A stretch of DNA of 47,151 nt from an uncultured bacterium. Lineage in GTDB: Bacteria > Cyanobacteriota > Vampirovibrionia > Gastranaerophilales > Gastranaerophilaceae. Positions within the stretch are counted from its first letter, which is position 1. The number at the start of each line of letters is the position of its first letter. The DNA is taken from NCBI GenBank assembly GCA_949293185.1, contig CASFCQ010000005.1, positions 1-47,151 on the forward strand, read 5' to 3'. Below, piece after piece: positions 24,270 through 32,108 of the stretch. The notes under the pieces were generated by a model that made no database searches, had not been told where the DNA came from, and was given only the letters and a program-made list of their open reading frames with translations. Both the position numbers and the translations under genes were made by a program.

Positions 24270-25088
24270 ATGGCTTTATTCAGCAAAATAGCAGAATCAC
24301 CAATTAAAGAACCTGTAAGAAGATTATTTAGCGGATTTGAACAAATGGGGGCAATTACAAGAAAGCCTGACACAAGAACAAGAGAAGAAATTATTCAAAC
24401 AATTGACTACTATGCTGAAAAAATCCCTGAAATAAAACAGTTTGCATCAGAAATTAAACAGCTTAATACAAAACACATGGGTATCATTGCCGATACCTTA
24501 GAATTGTCAACATACCGTGCAATGCTGCCGACCAATATTGATATGTCCCAAATAAGCAAAAGAGGAATAAGCTACAGGCAGGCTGTTGTTGAAGATATGA
24601 TAGAAGCCTCAAAAACCAATCCGCAAGCAATGGAACTTGCTGACGCAATTATTAATAATACTGATTCTACGACATCAAAATATGTGCTCGAGGCTATGAC
24701 CGGCGGCATTATGAAAAATAAAGAACTTGCAAACCATATGCAAGAAACAGCGAAAATTGTTCCCAATATAGCCAAAGAGGCACTTGACGGACCTTATCTT
24801 ATGGATTATCATCAGCAGGAAAATTTTGTAAACTGGTTAAATGTACTGATTCACCCCCAAACAAAGCCGGATAAAATAACCTCATTATTCAAAGATGTAG
24901 TCGCTTTTTGCGAAAAACAACAGGAAAACTTAGTGGTTGAAGTTAACAAATTTTTGGAATCCAATACCCCTAAAGAAAAAATTCAGGAAAATTTAAAAGT
25001 CCTGCCAGATGTATTAAAAATGCTCGGAGACAAAGTTAAAGATTTTGATATTGTTGAATTCGTAACAAAAAATACTAATCTATATTAA
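24270..25088 (+). CDS. Helical hypothetical protein
   Basis: A 272-residue, all-helical, soluble protein that I do not recognise. The start at 24270 (MALFSKIAESPIKEPV) is chosen because AAGAAAGGA lies 8 nt before it; an in-frame ATG at 24225 has none. It has no signal peptide and no Cys-rich or nucleotide-binding motif. The N-terminal basic stretch EPVRRLFSGFEQMG precedes a chain of amphipathic helices, and the C-terminal 60 residues have acidic and Lys-rich heptad-like helices. Monocistronic, with a strong terminator after it. Confidence 0.6.
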   Translation: MALFSKIAESPIKEPVRRLFSGFEQMGAITRKPDTRTREEIIQTIDYYAEKIPEIKQFASEIKQLNTKHMGIIADTLELSTYRAMLPTNIDMSQISKRGISYRQAVVEDMIEASKTNPQAMELADAIINNTDSTTSKYVLEAMTGGIMKNKELANHMQETAKIVPNIAKEALDGPYLMDYHQQENFVNWLNVLIHPQTKPDKITSLFKDVVAFCEKQQENLVVEVNKFLESNTPKEKIQENLKVLPDVLKMLGDKVKDFDIVEFVTKNTNLY

Positions 25089-25115
25089 TCTAGTTATCTG
25101 GTTTATTTAAATATA

Positions 25116-25146
25116 GAAACTGCCCGGAAAAATTCCGGGCAGTTTC
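25116..25146. terminator. Bidirectional Rho-independent terminator
   Basis: A perfect 14-bp stem (25116-25129 with 25133-25146) with CTGCCCGGAA and a 3-nt loop. It ends the 24270 gene on the plus strand and, 125 nt beyond its stop, tuf on the minus strand. Confidence 0.85.
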
Positions 25147-25271
25147 TTGTATTTGTATTTTCCAAAATCCGCTGTCTTGAATTTGCTTATCGCTCGGTAC
25201 TGCCGTTCGCTACGCTTTGCTTTTGCTCACTTCATACCTCGCTTTCCGGATTTCACCCGTCCGCAAATCCG
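25147..25271. other. Noncoding GC-richer stretch after tuf
   Basis: A 125-nt stretch between the tuf stop and the terminator, clearly richer in GC than other gaps. On the minus strand it has AGCG/GAGC-type runs (for example GCGTAGCGAACGG) and the word AAATCCGCT occurs near both ends. No ORF with an SD is present. It would form the tuf 3' UTR. Confidence 0.4.
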
Positions 25272-26480
25272 CTATGCGATGATTTTGTCTACAACGCCGG
25301 CGCCAACTGTACGTCCGCCTTCTCTGATAGCGAATCTCATACCTTGTTCGATAGCTACAGGAGCAATCAATTCAACGTCCATAACAACGTTGTCACCAGG
25401 CATAACCATTTCGCCGTCAAATTTGATAGAACCAGTTACGTCAGTTGTTCTAATGTAGAACTGAGGTCTGTAACCAGGGAAGAAAGGAGTGTGACGTCCG
25501 CCTTCTTCTTTTGTCAAAACGTAAACGTTAGCTGTAAATTTAGTGTGAGGTGTAATAGAACCAGGAGCAGCCAATACTTGACCTCTCTGAACTTCAGTTT
25601 TATCGATACCACGGAGCAATGCACCGATGTTATCACCTGCAAGACCTTCGTCTAACAGTTTTCTGAACATTTCAACACCTGTAACAGTTGTTTTCTTAGT
25701 TTCGCCGAAACCAACGATTTCAACTTCTTGACCAACTTTAACTCTACCTCTTTCAACACGACCTGTAGCAACAGTACCACGACCTGTGATAGAGAATACG
25801 TCTTCAACCGGCATCAAGAATGGTTTGTCTAAGTCACGTTCAGGAGTCGGGATGTAAGAGTCAACTGCATCCATCAATTCCCAAATTTTGTCAACCCATT
25901 TGTCTTCGCCTCTTTGGATGTTCGGATTAGCTTGAACAGCTTCTAATGCTTTCAAAGCAGAACCTTTGATAACAGGGATGTTGTCACCGTCGAATTCATA
26001 AGAAGTCAACAATTCTCTTGTTTCCATTTCTACGAGTTCGAGGAGTTCTTCATCATCAACCATGTCGCATTTGTTCAAGAATACAACCAATCTTGGAACA
26101 CCAACCTGTCTTGCTAACAAGATGTGTTCACGAGTTTGAGGCATCGGACCATCTGTAGCAGCGATAACGAGGATACCGCCGTCCATTTGTGCAGCACCTG
26201 TAATCATGTTTTTAACATAGTCAGCGTGGCCGGGGCAGTCAACGTGAGCATAGTGTCTTGTTGCTGTTTCGTATTCTACGTGAGCAGTAGAGATAGTAAT
26301 ACCTCTTGCTTTTTCTTCAGGAGCAGCATCGATTTCATCGAATTTTTTAGCTTGAGCTTGACCAGCTGCTGCCAAAACTGAAGTGATTGCTGCTGTCAAT
26401 GTAGTTTTACCGTGGTCAACGTGGCCTACTGTACCAATGTTAACGTGCGGTTTCGTACGTTCATACTTTTCGCGTGCCAT
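25272..26480 (-). CDS. tuf: Elongation factor Tu
   Basis: A 402-residue EF-Tu. G1 is GHVDHGKT (19-26), G3 DCPGH, G4 NKCD, followed by SALKALE; domains 2 and 3 follow with [29 protein letters not shown] and the C terminus [13 protein letters not shown]. It carries aminoacyl-tRNA to the ribosome. It stands alone here, not beside fusA or rps genes. SD AAGGAGATTACTCTC. The leader holds palindromes (26543-26574 and 26610-26632) around a TTGACA and a TATAAT. The codon bias is strong, as in other highly expressed genes here. Confidence 0.99.
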   Translation of the reverse strand: MAREKYERTKPHVNIGTVGHVDHGKTTLTAAITSVLAAAGQAQAKKFDEIDAAPEEKARGITISTAHVEYETATRHYAHVDCPGHADYVKNMITGAAQMDGGILVIAATDGPMPQTREHILLARQVGVPRLVVFLNKCDMVDDEELLELVEMETRELLTSYEFDGDNIPVIKGSALKALEAVQANPNIQRGEDKWVDKIWELMDAVDSYIPTPERDLDKPFLMPVEDVFSITGRGTVATGRVERGRVKVGQEVEIVGFGETKKTTVTGVEMFRKLLDEGLAGDNIGALLRGIDKTEVQRGQVLAAPGSITPHTKFTANVYVLTKEEGGRHTPFFPGYRPQFYIRTTDVTGSIKFDGEMVMPGDNVVMDVELIAPVAIEQGMRFAIREGGRTVGAGVVDKIIA

Positions 26481-26542
26481 GAGAGTAATCTCCTTTTTTT
26501 AATAAATATTCTACTACGTCTATTATATTTCAAATAGGTGGA

Positions 26543-26574
26543 GCCAAAGTTGGCATTAAGGGCATACTATGCCC
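26543..26574. promoter_or_regulatory. Two palindromes in the tuf leader
   Basis: GCCAAAGTTGGC (26543-26554, 5-bp arms) and GGGCATACTATGCCC (26560-26574, 7-bp arms around one base) follow each other directly downstream of the likely tuf transcript start. They could be operator sites or a 5' UTR hairpin. Confidence 0.4.
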
Positions 26575-26578
26575 ATCC

Positions 26579-26632
26579 ATTATACAATCTTATATGCTCA
26601 TTCTGATTTGTCAAGCAAATACCATGCTTGAC
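26579..26632 (-). promoter_or_regulatory. tuf promoter region with an overlapping inverted repeat
   Basis: On the minus strand TTGACA (26614-26609) and TATAAT (26584-26579) are both perfect but 24 nt apart, so they may belong to different promoters. An 8-bp perfect inverted repeat (26610-26617 with 26625-26632, spacer 7) overlaps the TTGACA. Confidence 0.4.
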
Positions 26633-26646
26633 CATACATACAGGCA

Positions 26647-26688
26647 AAAAATAAGCCGAAATTGTGAGTATGATTTCGGCTTATTTTT
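26647..26688 (-). terminator. Rho-independent terminator after the coiled-coil gene
   Basis: A perfect 16-bp stem (26647-26662 with 26673-26688), a 10-nt loop and T-tracts. It separates the 26706-27410 gene from the tuf promoter. Confidence 0.88.
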
Positions 26689-26705
26689 AAAATTGATATA
26701 TTTTT

Positions 26706-27410
26706 TTATTTACCTTCTGCTGCTTGTCTGTATTGCTGACTTTGTTTGAGAACACTCATGTTGTTTTCAATAACTTCACGATAACTTTCTAAACTTTGAA
26801 TATTGAATAGAGTTTTATCATCTGTTTTTCCGGATTTTTTTAAGTTTTCAATTTGTACATTCAGGTCATCTATGCTATTTTGTGCATTCGCCAAATCGTC
26901 ATCATAAACATCACTCAGGTTGAACTTTTCATTTATAGCTTTGTAATCCGGCTTGGTTTCTAAAAATGCAACAAAATCTGCTTCAATATTCGTTCCATCA
27001 CCGGTATAACTTTCTAAAAATTCTTTCTGGTATTTTTCTATTAACGCTACAACCTGTGTGCTGACCTCTACGGCTTTTATTTGCGCCTCTTTAACCTGTT
27101 GGTCACATTCCCAATCTACAGTGCTTAGCACCTGAGATTCTCTTAAAAAATAAGTACCTATATCAATATTAAAAGCGTTAAGCAAATTATCGGCAGAAGC
27201 CTCAACTTTTTCTTTCATATCTTCCGTAACAACGGCAACGCCAGTTTGTTCTTCAACAAGACCGGATTCTTCATCTTCGGAATCATAAGTTACATTTGCC
27301 GCACTCGAGGCATAATTTTTAGCTTCACCTGTGCTTTTACCTTCTATAAACTTTTTATAATCAATAATTGACGATGAAACAAACGGGTTTAAATTTACAG
27401 AATCTGCCAT
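26706..27410 (-). CDS. Acidic coiled-coil hypothetical protein
   Basis: A 234-residue soluble protein of unknown function. The N-terminal 70 residues are polar and probably disordered (YDSEDEESGLVEEQ). Residues about 80-235 are helical, with heptad-type segments such as DDLNVQIENLKKSGK near the end. It has no signal peptide, yet the N terminus MADSVNLNPFVSSSIIDYKKF resembles secreted or structural proteins such as flagellar/type III export substrates; that is only an impression. SD AAGGAGTTACT. Monocistronic. Confidence 0.55.
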   Translation of the reverse strand: MADSVNLNPFVSSSIIDYKKFIEGKSTGEAKNYASSAANVTYDSEDEESGLVEEQTGVAVVTEDMKEKVEASADNLLNAFNIDIGTYFLRESQVLSTVDWECDQQVKEAQIKAVEVSTQVVALIEKYQKEFLESYTGDGTNIEADFVAFLETKPDYKAINEKFNLSDVYDDDLANAQNSIDDLNVQIENLKKSGKTDDKTLFNIQSLESYREVIENNMSVLKQSQQYRQAAEGK

Positions 27411-27564
27411 AGTAACTCCTTATCTTTTGCCTTCTGAATTGTAAAATCGTCATAAATATGCTAAAACTTTAAGGTTTTAATATACGGGTTTAACAATCTT
27501 TACAATTGACTTTATCCAAAAATTTATTAATAAGAAAAAGTCAGCCTAATGTGAGGTAATCAAT

Positions 27565-27936
27565 ATGTTTTGTTTTCATAAGAAGGAATGTACACATCCC
27601 AAAATTTCTCCTGACAAAGATGCCGGCTACTGCCCCGACTGCGGAAAATACATAGAGAACAGATGGTATCTTACACGCTGCAACTGCTGCAATGTCAAAA
27701 GAAAAAGCATAATAAAATTCGACACAATAATTCCGGAATCACAATACTGCCCTAACTGCGGCTCAGAGCATTATCACGTGGAAGAAGTTAAATCGATAAA
27801 CTTTATTGATATAAATTTTGCGGTACTTGTAAAACAGGTTAACGAACAACGATCTATGAACAGAACACAGACCTGGCTTGAACGGGAAAACAACGAGCCT
27901 ATTAAATTACTTGGTTTTAATCTAAATTTTAGCTAA
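27565..27936 (+). CDS. Small zinc-ribbon protein
   Basis: A 123-residue protein dominated by zinc-binding knuckles: CTHP (Cys9), GYCPDCGKYIENRWYLTRCNCC (about 21-42) and YCPNCGSEH (about 59-67), enough Cys for two treble-clef or ribbon sites. The C-terminal 50 residues are helical and basic, with RTQTWLERE. It is probably cytosolic, binding nucleic acid or protein. The start is supported by GTGAGG. No gene partner: tpiA follows with its own promoter. Confidence 0.65.
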   Translation: MFCFHKKECTHPKISPDKDAGYCPDCGKYIENRWYLTRCNCCNVKRKSIIKFDTIIPESQYCPNCGSEHYHVEEVKSINFIDINFAVLVKQVNEQRSMNRTQTWLERENNEPIKLLGFNLNFS

Positions 27937-27955
27937 CCTGAATATATAATTATTC

Positions 27956-27984
27956 TTGATAAATCTCCTTGTTTTGTCTACTAT
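27956..27984 (+). promoter_or_regulatory. tpiA promoter
   Basis: TTGATA (27956-27961), a 17-nt spacer and TACTAT (27979-27984), 36 nt before the ATG; each hexamer matches 5 of 6 consensus bases. Confidence 0.6.
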
Positions 27985-28020
27985 TCAATTGTAATACGGT
28001 ACAAAAAAGGAGATTTTATT

Positions 28021-28800
28021 ATGTCAAGAAGACCCGTTATTGCCGGTAACTGGAAAATGCACAAGTTGCAGGCAGAATCTGCTCAATTGGTTAATGATTT
28101 AATGGCAGAATTAAAAGATATGGATAAAGCAACAATGCCTGAAGTTGTTGTTGCACCTGTATTTACATCTTTGTATGCAGTTAACAAAGCTATGACAGAT
28201 TGCGGCTGCGGAAGAGTAAGACTCGCATGCCAGAACTGCTATTTTGAAACTCAAGGCGCTTTTACAGGCGAAGTTTCTGTAGAAATGGCTAAAGATGCAG
28301 GTTGTGAATACATTATCATCGGTCACTCCGAAAGAAGACAATACTTTGGTGAAACTGATGAAATGGTTAACAAAAAAGCTAAAAAAATCTTGGCAGAAGG
28401 TCTTGTACCTATTATCTGCTGCGGTGAATCTCTTGAACAAAGAGAAGCAGGTGTTACTGACTCTCACATAGCTTCCCAGATTAAAGCTGCATTAAACGGA
28501 CTTACTCCGGATGAAGTTGCTAAATCAATCATTGCTTACGAACCTATCTGGGCTATCGGCACAGGCAAAACTTGTGATTCAGTTGAAGCAAACAGAGTAA
28601 TCGCTATGATTAGAGGCGTTGTAAAAGATATCGCAGGCGCTAATGCTGCTGATGCTATCAGAATCCTATACGGCGGAAGTGTAAAACCTGAAACTATTGA
28701 AGAGCAAATGGCTCAATCTGACATTGACGGCGCATTGGTCGGCGGTGCAAGCCTTAAAGCTGACAGCTTTGCTAAAATAGTTAGAGGTGCTTTAAAATAA
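28021..28800 (+). CDS. tpiA: Triosephosphate isomerase
   Basis: A 259-residue TIM barrel with all catalytic residues: Asn10 and Lys12 in AGNWKMHK, His102 in IIGHSERR and Glu174 in AYEPIWAIGTG. The phosphate-binding loops YGGSVKPE and GALVGGASL are intact. It interconverts dihydroxyacetone phosphate and glyceraldehyde-3-phosphate in glycolysis. SD AAAAAGGAG lies 8 nt before the ATG. It stands alone with its own promoter and terminator rather than in a gap-pgk-tpi operon. Confidence 0.98.
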   Translation: MSRRPVIAGNWKMHKLQAESAQLVNDLMAELKDMDKATMPEVVVAPVFTSLYAVNKAMTDCGCGRVRLACQNCYFETQGAFTGEVSVEMAKDAGCEYIIIGHSERRQYFGETDEMVNKKAKKILAEGLVPIICCGESLEQREAGVTDSHIASQIKAALNGLTPDEVAKSIIAYEPIWAIGTGKTCDSVEANRVIAMIRGVVKDIAGANAADAIRILYGGSVKPETIEEQMAQSDIDGALVGGASLKADSFAKIVRGALK

Positions 28801-28818
28801 AAAATTAAACAATAATTA

Positions 28819-28855
28819 AAAAAAGCTTTCTTTAAAAATTAAAGAAAGCTTTTTT
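28819..28855 (+). terminator. tpiA terminator
   Basis: A 15-bp stem (28819-28833 with 28841-28855) carrying AAGCTTTCTTT, a 7-nt loop and a T-tract. Confidence 0.85.
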
Positions 28856-28859
28856 GTAT

Positions 28860-29076
28860 ATTTTAATCTGGTGTCGCCGCTTTTCAGAGGCGAACCTTTC
28901 CAAACGCCGTTCAAAATTACGCTCACACGCATTATCTCGAAATTCTCTCGAACAAACTTAACTCTAACGTTTAACCTAAAATGCTGCTTTCCGGCAATGT
29001 AAGCAGGATTTTTTTTGTTCAAAATATACATAAAAATATTCAGCTTTATCAAAAACAAAAAAACAAAGGAGTCAGC
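28860..29076. other. Noncoding GC-richer stretch with a hairpin
   Basis: Between the tpiA terminator and the hsp20 ATG. GGTGTCGCC (28870-28878) pairs with GGCGAACC (28889-28896), 8 bp with one bulge and a 10-nt loop. The rest is open on the minus strand for 80 codons (29058-28816), but without an SD, and it runs through the tpiA terminator, so I do not call it a gene. The SD of hsp20 lies at its right edge. Confidence 0.4.
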
Positions 29077-29529
29077 ATGAAATATTTAATAAGAAAGCCC
29101 GATACTTTTATTAATACTTTAAATGAAGAAATTAATTCCATATTACGCCGCAGTTTTGATTCTGTGTTTCCGGAATATGTACTGGAAAAAGAAACTAAAG
29201 GTCTGACTATTCCTGTTGACATAAAAGAATTCGACAACGAATACAGAATAAGGGTTGAAGTTCCCGGAATAAAAAAAGAAGACATTGATATAGAACTAAA
29301 TAAATCATATATGACTATTTCCGCCAAAAAACAAGAAGAAAAAGAAGAAAAAACAAAAAAATATCACAAAACAGAATTTGCTTATGGAGATTACTGCAGA
29401 ACAGTATATTTCCCTCAGGAAATTAATATCTCAGAAGCTCAGGCTCATTTAGATAACGGCATACTTCGTCTTGACCTTCCTAAATTGAAATCGGCAAATG
29501 AAGAAACTAAAAAATTAGAAGTAAGATAA
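29077..29529 (+). CDS. Small heat-shock protein (Hsp20/alpha-crystallin)
   Basis: A 150-residue sHSP. The alpha-crystallin domain (about 45-140) has PVDIKEFDNEYRIRVEVPGI, KKEDIDIELN, a Lys/Glu-rich loop, and the signature LDNGILRLDLPK; a short C-terminal tail follows. It acts as an ATP-independent chaperone that holds unfolded proteins as an oligomer. The start at 29077 is set by AAAGGAGTCAGC; reading open to 28981 is not needed. I see no CIRCE-type inverted repeat upstream. Confidence 0.93.
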   Translation: MKYLIRKPDTFINTLNEEINSILRRSFDSVFPEYVLEKETKGLTIPVDIKEFDNEYRIRVEVPGIKKEDIDIELNKSYMTISAKKQEEKEEKTKKYHKTEFAYGDYCRTVYFPQEINISEAQAHLDNGILRLDLPKLKSANEETKKLEVR

Positions 29530-29538
29530 AAAATTCTA

Positions 29539-29573
29539 AAAAACCCGCTTCATTTTATTAAAAGCGGGTTTTT
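29539..29573 (+). terminator. hsp20 terminator
   Basis: A 12-bp stem (29539-29550 with 29562-29573) carrying AAACCCGCTT, an 11-nt loop and a T-tract. Confidence 0.88.
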
Positions 29574-29592
29574 ACAATATATGGGAGGAACA

Positions 29593-29841
29593 ATGACAAC
29601 AATTATAGGTATAAAAATAAACAATCGCCTCGATACAGCGATATTAGTACAGGAAATTTTAACTAAATACGGTTGTACAATAAAAACCAGAATAGGACTG
29701 CACGAAGAAATTAACGGTAAATGCTCTCCGAAAGGTCTGATACTGCTAGAAATTATAAACGATGAAACAGGCATCAGCATCGCAAATGAACTATGCGACA
29801 TAGATGATATTGAAATACAACAAATGCGCTTTACTTATTAG
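29593..29841 (+). CDS. TM1266-like ACT-fold protein
   Basis: An 82-residue protein with a single ACT/ferredoxin-like fold: TIIGIKINNRLDTAILVQEILTKYGC, then IKTRIGLHE, then GLILLEIINDE and a closing IANELCDIDDIEIQQMRF. It matches the small TM1266/iron-only hydrogenase system regulator group and close clostridial relatives. Two to three Cys are present (in KYGC, GKC and LC). The function in the family is not well proven. The ATG at 29593 has GGGAGG just upstream. It overlaps the convergent 29831 gene by 11 nt. Confidence 0.7.
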   Translation: MTTIIGIKINNRLDTAILVQEILTKYGCTIKTRIGLHEEINGKCSPKGLILLEIINDETGISIANELCDIDDIEIQQMRFTY

Positions 29842-30847
29842 TTTGAGCAACAGCAGCATTATCCATCATGCTCAAAAGATTTTTAAATGTCTTTTGGGCA
29901 GATGAACGATGGAAACTCAATATACCTGAAGAAACTCTGAACACAGGGGATGTTCTCTGCATTCTGATATCAAAATCCTGCTTGGATATCTGTCCTTCGT
30001 CTAATTTTTTCTGGTATTTTTTTCTCGTAGTAATGATATTCAAATGAGGTAAAAAATAACCGAGGGTAGCTGCCATAAATGCAATACCGCCGAGTTTTAC
30101 ATATGCGTGTGCTTTTTTAGCAAATTTAAGAAGATTATTATCTTTTGGTACTTCTTTCAAAGCTTTTTCCAAATTCTGGAACGCCTCGGTATTATTAGCC
30201 TTTGCCTCTTTAATGGCATCTATAATACCTTTGTTATCTTTTTTGCCGGTAACTGCTTGTAACATATCTGTTAAACCAAGCTTGTTGAAAGCTTTTTCCA
30301 GCTTACCGCCGTGTTTGTCAACAGTTTCTGAAAAATTAACAACAGGATTATCCAAATTATTAAAATCAGAATACCAATCTATTATTTGCTTTTGAGAAGC
30401 AAAAGAAGAGCTGAATACTTTACCCTGTTTACCTGCGCTAAATTTAGGATTTCCTGCTTTATCCTTGCCTATTGAAACTATCGGATCATCAGGATTACCC
30501 ATTACAGATATCGGTACACCTGATTTTTTAGTAACAGCATATGCAACAGCCTTATTAATAATCGGCGCACCTGCTACAGAAAGAGCAACCGCAGGAATAT
30601 CACGTGTTACTACCTCTCTTTTTTCATCATTACTGCGGGACTCAAAAAATCTGCCGCCAAGCATAAATAATGTAGCAACAAGAAAGAACATTGTTCTTGT
30701 TAATGAACCGTTAGAATCTATATTACATGCTTTGCCTAATGATTCAAATGCACGATTTGCAATAGTATTTCCGAAAGCCGGCTGATTATTTATATTTTGT
30801 TTATATGAAGCACGGGGTGCTGCCGATGAATAACCATTAACTCTCAT
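29831..30847 (-). CDS. Lineage-specific membrane protein (second of a coupled pair)
   Basis: A 338-residue protein, unrecognised. Near the N terminus is NNQPAFGNTIANRAF (about 20-34), the motif type shared by other hypotheticals here. Predicted membrane helices lie at about 50-65 (MFFLVATLFMLGG), about 82-100 and about 250-270 (GGIAFMAATLGYFLPH). The loop between them (about 110-245) is soluble and Lys-rich. It begins inside the TAATG that ends the upstream gene, so the pair is translationally coupled. No enzyme motif seen. Confidence 0.6.
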   Translation of the reverse strand: MRVNGYSSAAPRASYKQNINNQPAFGNTIANRAFESLGKACNIDSNGSLTRTMFFLVATLFMLGGRFFESRSNDEKREVVTRDIPAVALSVAGAPIINKAVAYAVTKKSGVPISVMGNPDDPIVSIGKDKAGNPKFSAGKQGKVFSSSFASQKQIIDWYSDFNNLDNPVVNFSETVDKHGGKLEKAFNKLGLTDMLQAVTGKKDNKGIIDAIKEAKANNTEAFQNLEKALKEVPKDNNLLKFAKKAHAYVKLGGIAFMAATLGYFLPHLNIITTRKKYQKKLDEGQISKQDFDIRMQRTSPVFRVSSGILSFHRSSAQKTFKNLLSMMDNAAVAQTNK

Positions 30848-31803
30848 TACTCAGCCCCCTTTACTTCAGCATTGTCTTGCTGTTTTGTTCCGGCAGTATT
30901 AACTGCATTAGGATCTTCTCCTGTATTAAGACCATCTACTCCAGGGAATTTATCACCTGTTTGATAGAGCTTTGGTATTATACATAAGAAAGCTGATAAT
31001 GCACCGACTGCAATGATATTAGTTGCATAACGTAATTGCTTAGCTTTTTTATGAAATTTATCAACAAATGTCTCTTTATCATCAGATGTTTTAGATGCTT
31101 TTTTAGTAAAGTCATCAAGGTAATTTGACATATCTTTAAAGAGACTGTTTACATTATGCTCCCTGCCTCCGGCTTTAATCGTAGAGGCGTTATCCAGATA
31201 TTTGCCGTTAGCCTTGTTGAGTTTTGTTATAACTTCGGTAGCCTTAGCTCTGAGTTTTTTAGCAGGTTCTGTTTTTTCAATGTTTTTTAACATTAAGTCA
31301 GAAAGCTCATCAACAAGACCTTTTTCTTTATCATAACCCTGAAAAGCTTCTTGCGTTAAATTCTTAACAAAATCTTTTTTAATAGCTGCCGCATCCTTAA
31401 TTGATGCTGTAGTTTTTTGCATAATGGGTTTGAAACTATCAAGCACATTAGCTTGTACTTTTGCAACCTTACCGCGCAAAAGCCCTATACCGGTCATTAC
31501 CGTAAGCGGTACATAGAAAAATGCAGGACCTGACAATACCTCTCTAACCAGCTCTTCTCTGCCGGCTTTATAGTTTAAATGACCCAATTCTTCACGGTTT
31601 CTTAAATATCCCTGTCCGGTTCTCGGAGCCATCATACCGAATGTATCGATACTGAGAAATTCTCCCAAAAATCCGTTATTTTCAATAAATGTAGCAAAAC
31701 CGACAAGGGGGTTGCCTCTAAATGAAGGATTTTTACCCTTTGAATTTCCATGCTCCGTATTAACGTTCTGTTGTCTAGTATAATTTAGTGACTGTAACTT
31801 CAT
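30847..31803 (-). CDS. Lineage-specific membrane protein (first of a coupled pair)
   Basis: A 318-residue protein, unrecognised. NPSFRGNPLVGFATFIENNG (about 25-44) carries the shared N-terminal motif. A hydrophobic stretch at about 92-110 (GPAFFYVPLTVMTGIGLL) and another at about 255-272 (NIIAVGALSAFLCIIPKLY) flank a long Lys-rich helical segment. The tail is acidic and polar. It is coupled to the following gene through TAATG. The two proteins share layout (motif, membrane segment, soluble helical domain, membrane segment) and may form a complex at the membrane. Confidence 0.6.
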   Translation of the reverse strand: MKLQSLNYTRQQNVNTEHGNSKGKNPSFRGNPLVGFATFIENNGFLGEFLSIDTFGMMAPRTGQGYLRNREELGHLNYKAGREELVREVLSGPAFFYVPLTVMTGIGLLRGKVAKVQANVLDSFKPIMQKTTASIKDAAAIKKDFVKNLTQEAFQGYDKEKGLVDELSDLMLKNIEKTEPAKKLRAKATEVITKLNKANGKYLDNASTIKAGGREHNVNSLFKDMSNYLDDFTKKASKTSDDKETFVDKFHKKAKQLRYATNIIAVGALSAFLCIIPKLYQTGDKFPGVDGLNTGEDPNAVNTAGTKQQDNAEVKGAE

Positions 31804-32108
31804 TTAATCCTGCCAAAGTCTTCACACATGAATTTTTAATGCAAAACATATTTAAAAATTGCTATTTTGTAACGAACATATTAACATATATTTACAAATA
31901 TGTGTACCCTTTACACTTATTTTTTGTCCATTTATTAAGTAATGTTAAAAATGTAGCAATAACCGAACACGCCACAAACTGCTATCAGTGTAGTGTTTTA
32001 AGGATAAAAAAATTTTTTCTGTATTTAAACTGCAATGCTTATTCTGGAAAAAAATTTTTTTGATTTATAATATATTCTGTATAGGATAAGTCACAGAAGG
32101 AAAATTAG
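31804..32108. other. 305-bp intergenic region, divergent promoters expected
   Basis: Very AT-rich, no convincing ORF. A TATAAT-like box lies at about 32067-32072, ahead of the 32109 gene, without a clear -35. No strong hairpin is seen beyond a short ACATAT-type inverted repeat. Confidence 0.4.

Noticed and set aside
25147-25458. Plus-strand open frame over the 3' end of tuf
   Set aside because: Antisense to EF-Tu; its openness follows from the codon bias of tuf.
28816-29058. Minus-strand 80-codon frame over the noncoding stretch after tpiA
   Set aside because: No SD, it reads through the tpiA terminator, and its composition is that of the GC-richer noncoding stretches.
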